Below are positions 49,746 to 63,289 of a stretch of 64,000 nt of DNA, one piece after another (position 1 is the stretch's first letter; the number at the start of each line of letters is the position of its first letter). Origin of the DNA: Paralvinella palmiformis (Eukaryota; Annelida; Polychaeta; Terebellida; Alvinellidae). Both the position numbers and the translations under genes were made by a program. The notes beneath the pieces are model-generated. The model had not been told where the DNA came from, searched no databases, and saw only the letters and a list, made by a program, of their open reading frames with translations. The DNA lies in NCBI GenBank assembly GCA_025642065.1, contig JAODUP010001075.1, forward strand, positions 186,001-250,000, read 5' to 3'.

Positions 49746-49885
49746 ACCAGTTTATTATGTACGAAATGTATTTGATCTATATAAGTTCAGAATATGTTTT
49801 AGTTGTATTATAAATGTTAAGCGCCTTGGGGCAATTTCGGTTGAATAATGCGCTATATAAAATATTATAATTATTATTATTATGA

Positions 49886-50080
49886 CTCAGAATGGCGCAT
49901 TATCATTTGTATATTTGGTTTCGATCAGATCACTTAGATAGAGTAGTTATGTTCTACTCAGTTCTTTGAATGTACTAAAAGGTGCGGGAGGCCAGTGCAG
50001 CTTAAACCAAACTTCTGGCATATGTTTTCTTTTGGGAGTTCGTGTCACCAGACCTGTATCATAGTTCTGCACTCGCTGTA
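49886..50080. other. Spacer between LINE-B and SINE copy 3
   Basis: Nothing recognised. Confidence 0.5.
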
Positions 50081-50294
50081 GCTTATTTCTGACGTGATGA
50101 TAACGATGATTGCTATTTAAAGGCCCCTAATGTGCACTTGCTAGGCTAAATATGCCGAGCGAACTTCAAAGGTAATGAAGCCAATTCAAAGATTAAACAC
50201 CTTTCAGATATGCTCAGGCTATTTTTAAATTCAGGTGGTAGTGATATATGGTCCGACGCGCTACCAACTAGACCACGGAAGCGCTTATTTCTGA
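50081..50294. repeat. 12-bp target-site duplication around SINE copy 3
   Basis: GCTTATTTCTGA at 50081-50092 and again at 50283-50294. Confidence 0.88.
50093..50282 (-). mobile_element. SINE copy 3: full-length but diverged
   Basis: Same order as SINE copy 2 on the minus strand: head with GGTAGCGCGTCGGACC, body with CTTTGAATTGGCTTCATTACC, AGCCTAGC, and a decayed tail (AATCATCGTTATCATC). The B-box region reads CTGAATTTAA, so the promoter has decayed. Older than copy 2 by divergence. Confidence 0.9.
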
Positions 50295-50867
50295 GATGTA
50301 GGGGGATATTATATAGCAGTGCATTTATATAATCCGTCTAAATATAATAATGACTTGGACTAATGTATGACATACCTCATTATTTATGTACTTATGAATA
50401 AGTCCTATATTTCTGATTTGATAATAACGGGACTTAAATATATAGTTAACCTTCGACTCCATTCCTAGATTATTATCCAATATGTGCCCTATATCGATGT
50501 ATCAACACATGATTTAACATTAAACAAAGCCTTCGTCGACTCATTGCCAGTTATAGAAATGGGTTTCCTGGCACTTACACCAGGTTTACTTTCATCAGGA
50601 CTTACCTTGTGGCTGGCAGCAGTTAATCGAATACATTTAATATTCCTAGTTAACCAGCTCGCGTTTCACGTCTTGGCATTATATTCACACTTGGACGGCG
50701 GTTGTTATTCACTCTCTGGGTCTGTATAAGTAGTAGCAGCAGTCACGCCTGACATCACATAAATGTTTTCCAACATCTTATTGAGAAATACTGATCTACG
50801 GCAACTTAATGATTATTCACCTAGCATTCTAGCGATTTGTGAAGTCCTATCACTTATATTACGGCAT
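50295..50867. other. Spacer with one hydrophobic open frame
   Basis: A plus-strand open frame at 50484-50729 (81 codons) has a run rich in Leu, Ala, Val and Ile (LSSGLTLWLAAVNRIHLIFL) that would pass as a membrane segment, and its DNA is less AT-rich than the surroundings. There is no known motif, no homologue in the window and no supporting signal, so I leave it as an unassigned open frame. Confidence 0.35.
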
Positions 50868-51219
50868 ATGCCGTTCTAGTCCAATAATAAGTCAGAGTCC
50901 AGCATTACTACTTTGGTTTTAGCTGAGACATTTTGCTATATCCACAACTAGGTAGCGAACACAATCATCAACAAACTGATACCTTGATTAATGCATGTAA
51001 AATATGTAAAACTCCTAATGTTTGTATATGATTAGCCAAAAACCTGCGATGCTAAACCTATCTGAACTATTCTAATGCGGCTCATATGCAGGTAGGATTT
51101 GTTTGGCTATTAGAACCACTAACGAAGCTGAGTTCAGCATCTGTGTTATTGAAATGTATGACTTATAGGATTGTTTTGAAACACCGCTACTGCTAATTGG
51201 AAATTGTTTTCAAAGTTGT

Positions 51220-51288
<69 letters not shown>

Positions 51289-51708
51289 TATCATTGAACC
51301 AGATACACCTGTTGTTTACTGGCAGGTTTAGTTTCACATGGTAAGTTTATATATGAGCTTCCTGTTTTCTATATGGCACATACATCGAGCCAGCTGTCTG
51401 TGAGCGTGACGCTGAATATTAGCCTAGACCAACATCGATCTAACTATGTTTTGTTGTGTATAATTTTACATATCTAGTTTCATGCATGCATATATATTTC
51501 TCTATGTATAGCTTGTTGGAGGTTTATCATTTAAACGATGTTCAAGTTAGCATGTTCTAATTTAGCGTCACTATATATATGTAAACCAAAACACAAATAC
51601 TCCGGTACGCAAGCATGCGCACATTCATATACAAATATGTACATACATACGTACATAACCAATCACACACACACACACACACACATAAACAACACATAAC
51701 ACACACAA

Positions 51709-51760
<52 letters not shown>
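50868..51760 (+). repeat. Divergent full-architecture copy of the 31-33 kb duplication unit
   Basis: Matches unit 1 from about 30811 onward: GTTCTAGTCCA(A/G)TAATAA, ATTACTACTTTG/ATTGCTACTTTG, TGTAA(A)A.., TATGCAGGTAGGATTT against TATAGGTAGGATTTATT, AAGCTGAG(T/G)TCAGC(A/G)TCTG, TCATTGAACCA, GTGAGCGTGACG against GTGGGCGTGACA, and TATGTATAG..TT..GGAGGTTT. After the core it again has (CA)n (51662-51724) and (TA)n (51726-51758). A TA microsatellite (51225-51284) interrupts the core. The core-CA-TA order is thus shared with the tandem copies. Confidence 0.75.
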
Positions 51761-51870
51761 TGTATGCGAGTGTGTGTGCTTGTGTGCGTATGCGTATGTA
51801 TGTGAGTGTGTGTGTTGGTTTGTGTTGGTTTTAGAGCGTATGTGTGTGTTTGTGGGTTTGTGTGTCTTCT
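51662..51870. repeat. (CA)n-(TA)n-(GT)n symmetrical compound microsatellite
   Basis: CA repeats (51662-51724), a TA run (51726-51758), then GT-rich DNA (51759-51863). CA and GT arms are complementary, so the tract can in principle fold into one long hairpin with the TA run at its centre. Confidence 0.9.
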
Positions 51871-53959
<2,089 letters not shown>

Positions 53960-54040
53960 GCCATATATCTAAGACACACACGTAGATGCACAAACACACT
54001 CACACACACCCGCTTGCGCGAAACACACACACATACACAC
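53960..54040. repeat. Short impure (CA)n tract
   Basis: ACACAC repeats with CGTAGATG and CCCGCTTGCGCG interruptions. Confidence 0.8.
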
Positions 54041-54303
54041 AATTCCAGGGAATTTATCTCGTATCTACACTGGCGTTATAAGGCTATTATCAGGATGAAA
54101 ACTTCAATCTTTAATTACGAATACATATATAAAGGCTTAAATTCTTACAAAAAATATTATTTGAACAACGTATGGTGCATCTATATTAACCGTGAGCCAA
54201 GGTTCGTCATTAAGCAAGGTGCATAGCATGCTTTTGGAACTTAATATCAGCCAAATCCTATCTAATTAATCAATGAAATAAAATGCAGTTATGAATTAAG
54301 CTA

Positions 54304-54366
<63 letters not shown>

Positions 54367-56739
54367 GTGGAGGGGTAAAAATTGTGGCACTGTTGTTCTG
54401 ATTATTTAATTAAACAGCACTATAACCAATATAATAACCTAAGATTGTCATACAAATATGAAATCACAGGAATCAAGTCAGGAACTGGGTGCAAAATTTA
54501 CATTTAAATAGAATAATAGAAATTGGAAAATAACAGTGTTTACATAAGCAGGAACGGATATGCAAATTCATGTCATCTGATGACTCCTAATCACGCCTGT
54601 TAGCAATAAGTAAAATGTTAAACCAATCTATGGAAACGTTAAACAGATAGCAAAAGATATGCGTGAATGTTCAGAAAAGAAGATGGAATTGGAAGGTATG
54701 CGATGGAAAGAAAGTGATCGTTGGATGACAGACCTGATATGGATGCTAATATTGACCAGGATACGTAGTCGGCCTTAGTACAAAGGCAGGAATAACATGC
54801 TAAAATGTGGAAAAACAGCTTTGGCTACTTACGTAATACATGATCAGATTAAGAGATTAACGTCAATATAAAAATACATATTCCTACTATTATAACCTCT
54901 GATAAGCCGGTAGTTGACAACCCTAAAATCCTAGGCTGTGTTAGATGTCAAATACCGGAATGAGTTGAATAGGGTAGCCACAGTACTGGTCACCCCAGTT
55001 TAATATGGCCTATTGTCTATCCCCTTTATAAACATCCCATGTATATAAATCAAACGAGTCGGACTCGATTTCAGGAATGAAGTTATTTAGTTTAATGCTT
55101 TAATCAGTTCACGATATGACGTAACTGCCTACGTCGGGAGAGTCGGCCATATGAACAATCCAAAATAGACACCTGCAACAGAAGCTGCTCTGTGGTAGTA
55201 AATGCCTTTACCACAAATCTAACTTTCATTTCATAGCCATAGCCGTGAGGCAAGAGAGACATGTTCACAGAAGAGGTTCCTTCCTAGTTGGATGCTACAT
55301 ACAATGTTACAACTTAGACAGGGACAATTATGTTGTGATGCGCTAGGTTTATGACCAACGTAATGAATCGATACCTATCCATATCCACGTATTTCTGGTT
55401 GACTAAACAAACTCGAGGATTTTGGTTGATATTATCTACCTGTTAATGACTCTAACTACAAATCCAATATGATGAATTATATATTATGGTCTGAATGACT
55501 CTTAATTAAATGGTAATTCGTATATTTCTTCTGATAAATTGATGTATTTTGTTAGGTCTAAAACAAATTAACCCCCCTCGTGTGGATAATAATAGGCATT
55601 TCGATAGTAGTCCTTTTCTGTCTAACGTTGTTAGTGTGTTGATGTTTCGTGCTACCTTGTACAATGATCAGTGAGTTCATTATTGTAATAAACATTGCAC
55701 GAACATATGTCTATCTAAAGTGGTACAAACTCTGCAGATCTACGAATAATCCGTTCAGTTCAAAGTAAATTCAATAGGATGCTTTTCATTCCTAGTATAA
55801 TATCCTTATAAATAACTGTTAATTTATTGCATTGCATCACTTAGTCCTTTGTGTTATAGTAGATAATTAAATCTAAATTAATAAGTCAAAGTATCATCAT
55901 ACCATTATAAAATAATGCCAAAGATCTTTGTACATTTTCATACTCCGATTTCGGAAATCTAACTGAATTCCGTTAATGTTTGCAGCAATTAAAGCGCGTT
56001 TCTAAGTTTTAGAAGGGAATTGTTCGCCTAAAATACTACCCTTTAAAGAAAACATGTTACCTTTACTTCACTTGTTGTTTAGATGACACTATAATTAATT
56101 TAGTCTAACGCATTTGTTTGCTGTTGGTCAAATATTTATATGAAAGCTCTATATGAAAATCGAATATAATTTAAAGTCATTTCAATTATTGGTAAATAAA
56201 GATCGGACAAACGCATTGCAAATGTAGTAGAACGACTCATACTAGTGAATTTTAGGGCACAATGATCCCAGAGCATTTATCTTTCTGTTTAGCTTAAAGG
56301 TAATTTGATAAAAGTACCCTCTTGAAAATCACCACTTACCTTGCCTTTGATGAATAATTCAGGGATGAAGTAATTACCATTGACGAAACGCCTAGTTGTA
56401 TAGATGTACTTTATCTAAGCGATCCTATCCCAAACTATCTACCTCTGAGACGGCTGGATTCTCAGTTTCTTAATTTTTTCAAAGAAACACATTTTCATCG
56501 CATAATAGGTAATGTTGTATACTAAATTAATTGCCTAATAGCATTAAATTCGCATCAAATAAAAACATACTTTGTTAGATTTTTGAAACCCACATAAATT
56601 AGTATATTTATAAATTCTTTTAACCAGATGTGCATGCGTTGTGTGAATCATAATGTTTTCTTCAAATTCTATTATCTGTATAAAGTGCTTAACAACAACT
56701 CAAGTTGACTAAGATGCTTCTTAAATTATCGTTTTTTAC
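54041..56739. other. AT-rich DNA with one TA tract
   Basis: TA run at 54307-54362. The remainder has short open frames only and no recognisable element. Confidence 0.5.
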
Positions 56740-56783
56740 TATTATTATTATTATCGTTATTATTATTATACATATAATTATAC

Positions 56784-56817
<34 letters not shown>

Positions 56818-56899
56818 CATTATTATTATAAGTAGTAGAAGTAGTAATAGTAGCAGTAGCAGTAGTAGCAGTAGTAGTAGTATGAGAAATAGTAGTAGT
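56740..56899. repeat. (ATT)n then (AGT)n tract
   Basis: ATT triplets with CGTT and ACAT interruptions (56740-56830) pass into AGT/AGC triplets (to 56899), into which SINE copy 4 inserted. Confidence 0.92.
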
Positions 56900-57103
56900 C
56901 ATGGTGAAGATGATTATTAATAACTTTTTTCCACATGGTCTGCTAAATTGGCCGACATACCTCCAAATGTAAGGAAGCGAAGTCAAAGATGAAACATCCT
57001 TCAGATATGCCCACGCGCGGACGTATGAACTTAGGTGGTAGTGATCTTTGGTTCAACGCACTACCAACTTGACAACGCATGTGTCCCCAGAAATAGTAGT
57101 AGT
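56885..57103. repeat. 15-bp target-site duplication around SINE copy 4
   Basis: AGAAATAGTAGTAGT at 56885-56899 and again at 57089-57103. Both copies lie in AGT microsatellite DNA, showing that the microsatellite was there before the SINE. AGT repeats continue to about 57115. Confidence 0.92.
56900..57088 (-). mobile_element. SINE copy 4: inserted in an AGT microsatellite
   Basis: Minus strand: GGGGACACATGCGTTGTCAA, GTTGGTAGTGCGTTG, ATCACTACCACC, AGTTCATACGTCCG (decayed B box), GGATGTTTCATCTTTGACTT, GGAGGTATGTCGGCC. Both promoter boxes carry substitutions. The usual GTAAAACATCAAT segment before the tail is lost or replaced by ATGTGGAAAAAAGTTATTAA. Confidence 0.88.
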
Positions 57104-57115
57104 AGTAGTAGTAGT

Positions 57116-57794
57116 CAACCAGTATGGAACAGAGGCAAACCAGTTGTTTATTTGGTTTAGGTTAATATCACTAATAAATCGTATAATTTCTACTTAGCCT
57201 TCCAATAATAATTAACTGTTTTCAGGACAATTGGCTATCAATTACATATGGTTACAACATTCCATGTAAACTAAAATAACAAGGCGAAATGAATAGTTGT
57301 TATATTTAGCGATTTAACCTGTATTTTAGTCAAAGTTAAAAATAAAGCTGTTTCCAAATCAATACATTTATGGTCTCTGATATATTCACATTAAAAAATT
57401 GTTAAAACCATTTTTATAAAAGGAATGACAAAAATCATTAATGTCGTTAATTTCGTATTGACACTGATAATTTTAGCAATTTATCTCATTTATTCACTCA
57501 TATGTTGAAGATATTAAAATATTATTCACAAAATCTTTAAATGAATACATATTTGCACTTGTGTTATGTGTATAAAAATGTGTCTCGTTGTTGGTTTAGT
57601 TAAACGCATTCGTCTTAAATGTGGAGAACCCAAATGCAAACGATGAAATTCGAATTTGACACCAATTGCTTTCAAATAAGTATCATATTTTATATCGCTA
57701 AAGAACTAAAATAAAGCTAATTCTAGTTTATAAGGTTTTAAGCGGTAATTTAATACATTCTCGGTAATTTACATAGTAAGAATACAATTCGCTA
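57116..57794. other. AT-rich spacer
   Basis: Nothing recognised. Confidence 0.5.
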
Positions 57795-58560
57795 ATGGCT
57801 GAATTTGAGCATATGCATGGTCTATACACTCATCGAAACTATACACTCCAGAACCATCGCTCCTCTACTCCAAAAGAAATCTATAAAAATCCAGATATTT
57901 ATAGGGAATTGTCCCCTCAGCACCGTCAGCGTTGTTGTCCGGTAGACCTCACATGGTCACCTGGTCCAATCAGCGCCGACTTGGCATGAGTCGAGAACAA
58001 TCCCCCAATAAAACACCTCCCACACATACAAACAGGTATATAAAGGGGACCCCCCCGCCCCCAGCCAACCCAGGGGGTGTGGTCCGGGGGAGACTCCCCT
58101 GTCCCCGTCCAATCACCGCTGACTTGGCCCGGGAATTTGAAACATTCAGTAACAAAATCTTTCATACATTCCCCCCACCCCGAAAACTTTAAAAGGGTCC
58201 CAAAAACCCCGCGGCACGACATCCACACGTTCGGTCCCCAAAAACCGGCCGGGCCCCAAATCCCGAACGGCGTGAGCTTTTCCGGGATTAATTTCTGGCT
58301 CACTACATCGTGGGTGGCTGACCACGTTAAATAAATTCCTTTTTTAAAATTTTTTAAAATAAAGGGGGACGTTAAAAAACCCGCTGAGGACGTAAAAACA
58401 CTCTGGCAGTGACCACCCTCAGGGTATTTCGGCTCCATCTTTCCGTACTGCTCCCCTGTGAGTGGTAGGGAAGGAGATCCTCAACCACTCGAACATAGAG
58501 GCTGTGCTGATTAAGCGACAGCCTGGGGAATTTCCCCAAACAACAAAACAAAATACGTTT
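57795..58560. other. GC-rich island of unknown origin
   Basis: From about 57926 to 58430 the base composition rises sharply compared with everything around it, with many homopolymer runs (C7, G5, A5, T6). Both strands therefore show long open frames (minus 57926-58438, plus 57932-58192 and 58077-58334), which reflect few AT-rich stop codons more than proven coding. Two CCAATCA boxes (57966 and 58112) lie in a repeated block CCAATCA(G/C)CGC(C/T)GACTTGGC. A TATATAAA is at about 58038, and a TATAAATA, usable on the minus strand, is near 57893. No known gene product is recognised. Confidence 0.5.
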
Positions 58561-59023
58561 TCTACATTACTAGTAATATAGATGCTTAAACCCAGAAGGT
58601 GATATTTCTTTATAAATGTTATCATTTCTGAGTTTACTATGATGTTTTACAAATAATATGTCAAAATCCTTTCCAAACATCCGAGCAAAACACTAATTTT
58701 GTCAGTTTCTTTTAGATAGAATGATGTTGATAAAAATATCTATTCTAAATTAGCCACCTAACATCAGCTGAAGGCGTCCAACAATCTACGCCTTGTATAT
58801 ATTAGATTGCGCTTTAACTAATGTATTCAGGTAATACATAATTAATTCTTCAATGTGGTCTCGGACTAAATGCTATCTGCCTCTAGGGACAACTTAACGT
58901 TGTGTAATAAGTAAAATACATTTTATACTCTTATATATTTGAAATTATTAATTATTAATTAATTATTTATTAGAAGTTCATTAGTGAGTGAATCGCTCAG
59001 TTAAGCTGGCTTTCAATCACAAT

Positions 59024-59063
<40 letters not shown>

Positions 59064-59133
59064 TTTCTCTCAGTTGGTATATTTGTTAATATATAAATAC
59101 ATTCATTTTTTATCTTCTCTATATATTTTTTTA

Positions 59134-59206
<73 letters not shown>

Positions 59207-60199
59207 TGTTCTCTTCTTTCTATCTCTGAAAATCTGGAGAGACCAGCAAAAGAAATATCTGGGAACGGCTTCCAATGGACGACTGGTATATTGTATATTA
59301 ATATAATGCCCATATAGTTTACCATCAAACTGGGCTTATGTCAAATACTCCATGTGCAATAATATTTAGTAAGCCCCTTGTCCTGCTGCATGAGAGAAAA
59401 CTGTCCCAGTTTGATATTTGATATTGGAGAGATCTTATGACTGGAGGAATATCCTCCAGGTACAACACTTCATAAACAGCATTGAAATGTATTGCTATGT
59501 TTTACTAATCTGCCATCTAAGGATCCATTAGACTAGTTGGCTGCTGGTCTGTTGCGCCCGCTGGGATGTTAGGAGCACGAACTAGTTTCGCATTTTGAGA
59601 AATACGTATGCCTGGATAATAACGTACAGTCCAACAGGTTTATCTAATGTCTTCTTTTTATCAGATTTAGCCTACGTAAGATGAATATTCTCAAATCATA
59701 TACCAAACCCCCTTCTCTTTTAATGGGTTATGTGACGAGCAGAAATATTAACTTTCCTCAACGGTATATCAGAATAATATGTCAGCTATAATATAGGCGT
59801 GTTTAATATAGTGGGCAGTACAGTATACTATAGGTGTCAATTGTTGTAGGCACTGAGTTATTCACAGAAGAATAAAGTATATCAATTTAAGCCTCGTCAC
59901 TGATGTAAATATAACGTATGTAACACGTGATTGCTTCAGACTTAAATAAAGATTATATTTAGCCTAGACCATTTGAGAAAGATGGAAATCGGTTATAGGT
60001 TATGGACTGTCGTTATGGTTCACTTGCTAATAAAGTAATTCAAAAATTTAAATAATTGAATTTCCTTTCAGCTGTCCAAGCCTGAATGTTCCTTAAAATG
60101 TTTCCAAATGATACTAATTATTTTTTTTCTAGTGATTTTATTTTAATACGAATCAATACAAATCTCAACCCCGAACAGGTTTATTATTAGGATGCACTA
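58561..60199. other. AT-rich DNA with TA tracts
   Basis: TA runs at about 59027-59058 and 59140-59204. No gene recognised. Confidence 0.6.
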
Positions 60200-60412
60200 T
60201 TTTAAACCTACTCTCACACGCATATTTTCTTTCCGTCGCCTTTTGAAAACTCACCTTTTCAAAAATGTTTATACCTCTTAATTTTCCATAGTATCCCCTC
60301 ATCTATTGATTCATTTTCCATCTTACCTTTTCTATATGACTGCCTAGCCCCTTTATTAGGTGATGATACTGAGCCGAATTGCTTCGAAGGATGTTGGCCT
60401 CATATGAGTTTG

Positions 60413-60466
<54 letters not shown>
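60200..60466 (+). mobile_element. 3' end of a third CR1/L2-like LINE family
   Basis: The stretch TTCCGTCGCCTTTTGAAAAC encodes FRRLLKTHLFKNVY with its continuation, the C-terminal phrase seen as FKSLLKTHLYKVAF in LINE-A. A stop, a ~130-bp 3' UTR and an (ATT)n tail (60415-60466) follow. Only the last few dozen codons are present. Confidence 0.7.
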
Positions 60467-60469
<3 letters not shown>

Positions 60470-62601
60470 GATTAGACGAAAGTTCTCCTTCAATTAATGC
60501 ATTATTTAACGGCGGAAATAAAATTCGGTAAATGGCAGATAACAGAAATAGATTAGTTCATATTAAATAACAAAATATCTCTATCTATCTATTTACCAAT
60601 ATATATTATATACATATTCTATTTGGCTAAGATACGAGCGTATTCATCCAGGCCAATATAAATCGAATATGAAACTCCAAACACTATATAAATGCAATCC
60701 AAATATAGCTTATAAACAGCCTAAATGCAGCTTTTCATTTTGTCATTTATCGGCCACTGTACGAGTAAATCACTATACAACACATTGATTCTTAGACTTC
60801 TAACCCGAGAATGTAGTGTGAAATTCAGCTGCATGGTGGCAGCAGGGGTAATTGAATCGGTCTATTATCAGCAATAATCTGCTCTTAGGTATATCCTAGC
60901 CATTATGACTTATCTAAAAACATTATCGACTGAATGCGTGTAGTTGAATGAACGGTGACCTCGATACCTATATTTAGATAGGGAACCAAAGAAGTGCTCA
61001 AAATTCCAGTGTTTCACTAATTTCTCTACCACTTTATGTTAAACTATTCGAATGATGTATTGTTAATACTTGGAAAGACAACCTCTTATTGTTTTATGGT
61101 CTGAATTTATAATATAGGAGACAGCATAAAACATACTAGAATAAACAAAATGGGTAAATGTTGTTATTAGTAGCAACATGAATGCCTCAAATATGATGAA
61201 TGGGGTTATTTAAGAAACGCCGTTAGACAAATAGCATGAAATATCTGTGAATATCTAATCCCAAATTGCCATTTTCTTAGATGTATTTCGATAGATATAC
61301 CAAGGGGCTAATTCTAAACTCGTATTCGCAAATATGCAGAAGTATATAGGTTGATAATAATTATAATCCAGGACGCATCTGTTAAAAGTAATCTGTGTTA
61401 CATCCTTCCATCAACTGAATTTCACAACTGAATGTCAGTTAGTTAGGCAATTAACCGAATTCATATAAATAAATGAAATATATCTGACAGTTAGGTAATA
61501 CTAAAGTATAAAGAGTTTGGCAACGCATTTAATAGTGTTGCCCGTAAATGTAAATTATTAGCATTTAATAAATGATGTGATACACTTTATAGTTCAGATT
61601 AACATCACATAAATGCCACTTCGTATTGTAGAAATAAATTATTGTAAAATTGGTTTTAGGCAATATGAAACTGATTTAAAAACGCAATTATTTATATTGA
61701 TATTATTGAAGTGAAACACGTGTGATTTTTTATCATTTCTTTAGAATACAACACTTAGTTGTTATTATTAATATAAAAATAAAGCATTTATGAAGCGCGA
61801 TTCTTCGAATTAGCTCTTTAGAACGCGCCAGACAACATTTTTATCTGATGGTAATGAGCAAGAGAACAGGCGTTTCGGATATAATATCCGATAGATAAGC
61901 GACATTCAAGACGAAATCCCCCCATTGCTGATAAACAAGGAAGCGACGATAGTAGCAGTTCCCACCTGAATGTTTTCAATATTAATATCTTGACAGGTGA
62001 AAAGTAACTGTATTATGATTAATTTAATTGTATCCTCGTTCAACTTAAAATGATTTATTGTCATCCATGCTAATAATAATTCAACTAAGCGGGATAAATA
62101 ACTTTAGAACCCGTACCATAAAGCTCTGATCATAGCATTTGACACAGCAACAAATGCCTGATGGCAAATATGCAAAATAATATGAAAGGTATCTAATTAT
62201 TTCAAGCCTTCTTCAATCCATTAATGGGAATCATAAAAGAGGAATATCCAAAAGTCAGTTATCGTATTCCATAAACATATCTTTGTAAATCACAACCTTT
62301 ATTTAATCTGGGATGCTAGTTTTACTTGAGAGGGTAACATGATAGCAATTGGATATCAATTACCAATTATTTCAGTCAGGGTCATACACTTGGCTTGTCA
62401 CCTCCCTGTAACTGAAAAACGCAACTAGAAATAGCTATAGGCTGTCAAAATAATTGTCATTTCCCCATTTCTACATTTGATACCGTGGCATCGTATTAAA
62501 TACGTATTCTACATATTCTACATTGAAGGTGTACATTCTATTTTATAAAGATATTCTTCAGCAAAATGGTAGCGTGAATAATAATTCACTTCTTTGTATG
62601 T
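60467..62601. other. AT-rich DNA, no gene recognised
   Basis: About 2.1 kb without microsatellites of note or recognisable elements. Confidence 0.5.
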
Positions 62602-62767
62602 TGATGATGATGATGATGATGATGATTGATGTTTTACGGACAATTTTGTTTAGAAGGTAGGTTAAATGGGCCGAGCGACCCCCAAAGGTAATAAGACGAA
62701 GTGAAAGACGAAACAACCTTCAGATATGCCCACGCCGGGATTCGAACACGGGTGGTAGTGATCTGTA
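62602..62767 (-). mobile_element. SINE copy 5: 5'-truncated
   Basis: Minus strand retains the B box (CGTGTTCGAATCCC), the body GTTTCGTCTTTCACTTCGTC, and the (ATC)n tail of about eight triplets at 62602-62628. Homology stops at ATCTGT/ACAGAT (about 62766), so the A box and 5' end are missing, and a TA microsatellite begins 12 bp further on. It is the closest relative of copy 2 in sequence. Confidence 0.9.
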
Positions 62768-62777
62768 GTCAATTCGT

Positions 62778-62779
<2 letters not shown>

Positions 62780-62835
<56 letters not shown>

Positions 62836-62872
62836 TGTGCGTGTATATGTATGTGTGTGTGTGTCTGAGTAT
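62780..62872. repeat. (TA)n then (GT)n compound microsatellite
   Basis: TA run at 62780-62832, then GTGTGCGTGTATATG and GT repeats (to about 62872). Confidence 0.95.
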
Positions 62873-63289
62873 GTGAGCTTAAAATACGAGCTCTCCTTCC
62901 TGCATGGGGCATAGTCTCAAACAAAATCAAAATAAATTAGTAAACATAATAATTATAATTACTAATTGTTTTAGTAAATTTCTAGAATATATTTTGAAAC
63001 CCAGAGTTTAAGTGAAATATTTGGTAGGACGTAGGTGCTATGATTCTATTCGGATACTACTTTATTATTAAATTCGTTACTTCACAGAATACAATTATTT
63101 CCAATAGTTGATATATCTAATACATGTGTTTGCCAAAGCCTTTACCTGATTTGCGCTTCTTAATAATAGTCTACAAAATAGCCTTGATGTGTAGAAACAA
63201 AAACAAAATCAAGCTCATAAAATGTCTTAAATATGAAAATATATACTAACGTGTATTGAACATCTGTTATATGTATCAGAAAGATAAGT
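62873..63289. other. AT-rich spacer
   Basis: Nothing recognised. Confidence 0.5.

Larger units (their letters stand above)
48430..49885 (+). mobile_element. LINE-B: broken CR1/L2-like non-LTR retrotransposon (RT to 3' end)
   Basis: Includes RT motifs in several frames (see the two sub-features) and a 3' UTR that ends AAGCGCCTTGGGGC, ATGCGCTATATAAA and an ATT triplet tail (49861-49884). The family differs from LINE-A in the C-terminal sequence and the 3' end. No ORF1 or endonuclease is visible upstream, so the copy is 5'-truncated or too decayed to see. Confidence 0.88.

Noticed and set aside
50484..50729. Membrane protein gene
   Set aside because: There is one hydrophobic stretch only, with no start context, partner exons or recognisable family.
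57926..58200. Histone gene pair with a divergent promoter
   Set aside because: CCAAT and TATA boxes are present, but neither side encodes any histone-like peptide.
57926..58438. 170-codon minus-strand frame in the GC-rich island
   Set aside because: GC-rich DNA has few stop codons, and plus-strand frames overlap it at similar length. The protein shows no known domain, and the sequence quality is suspect.
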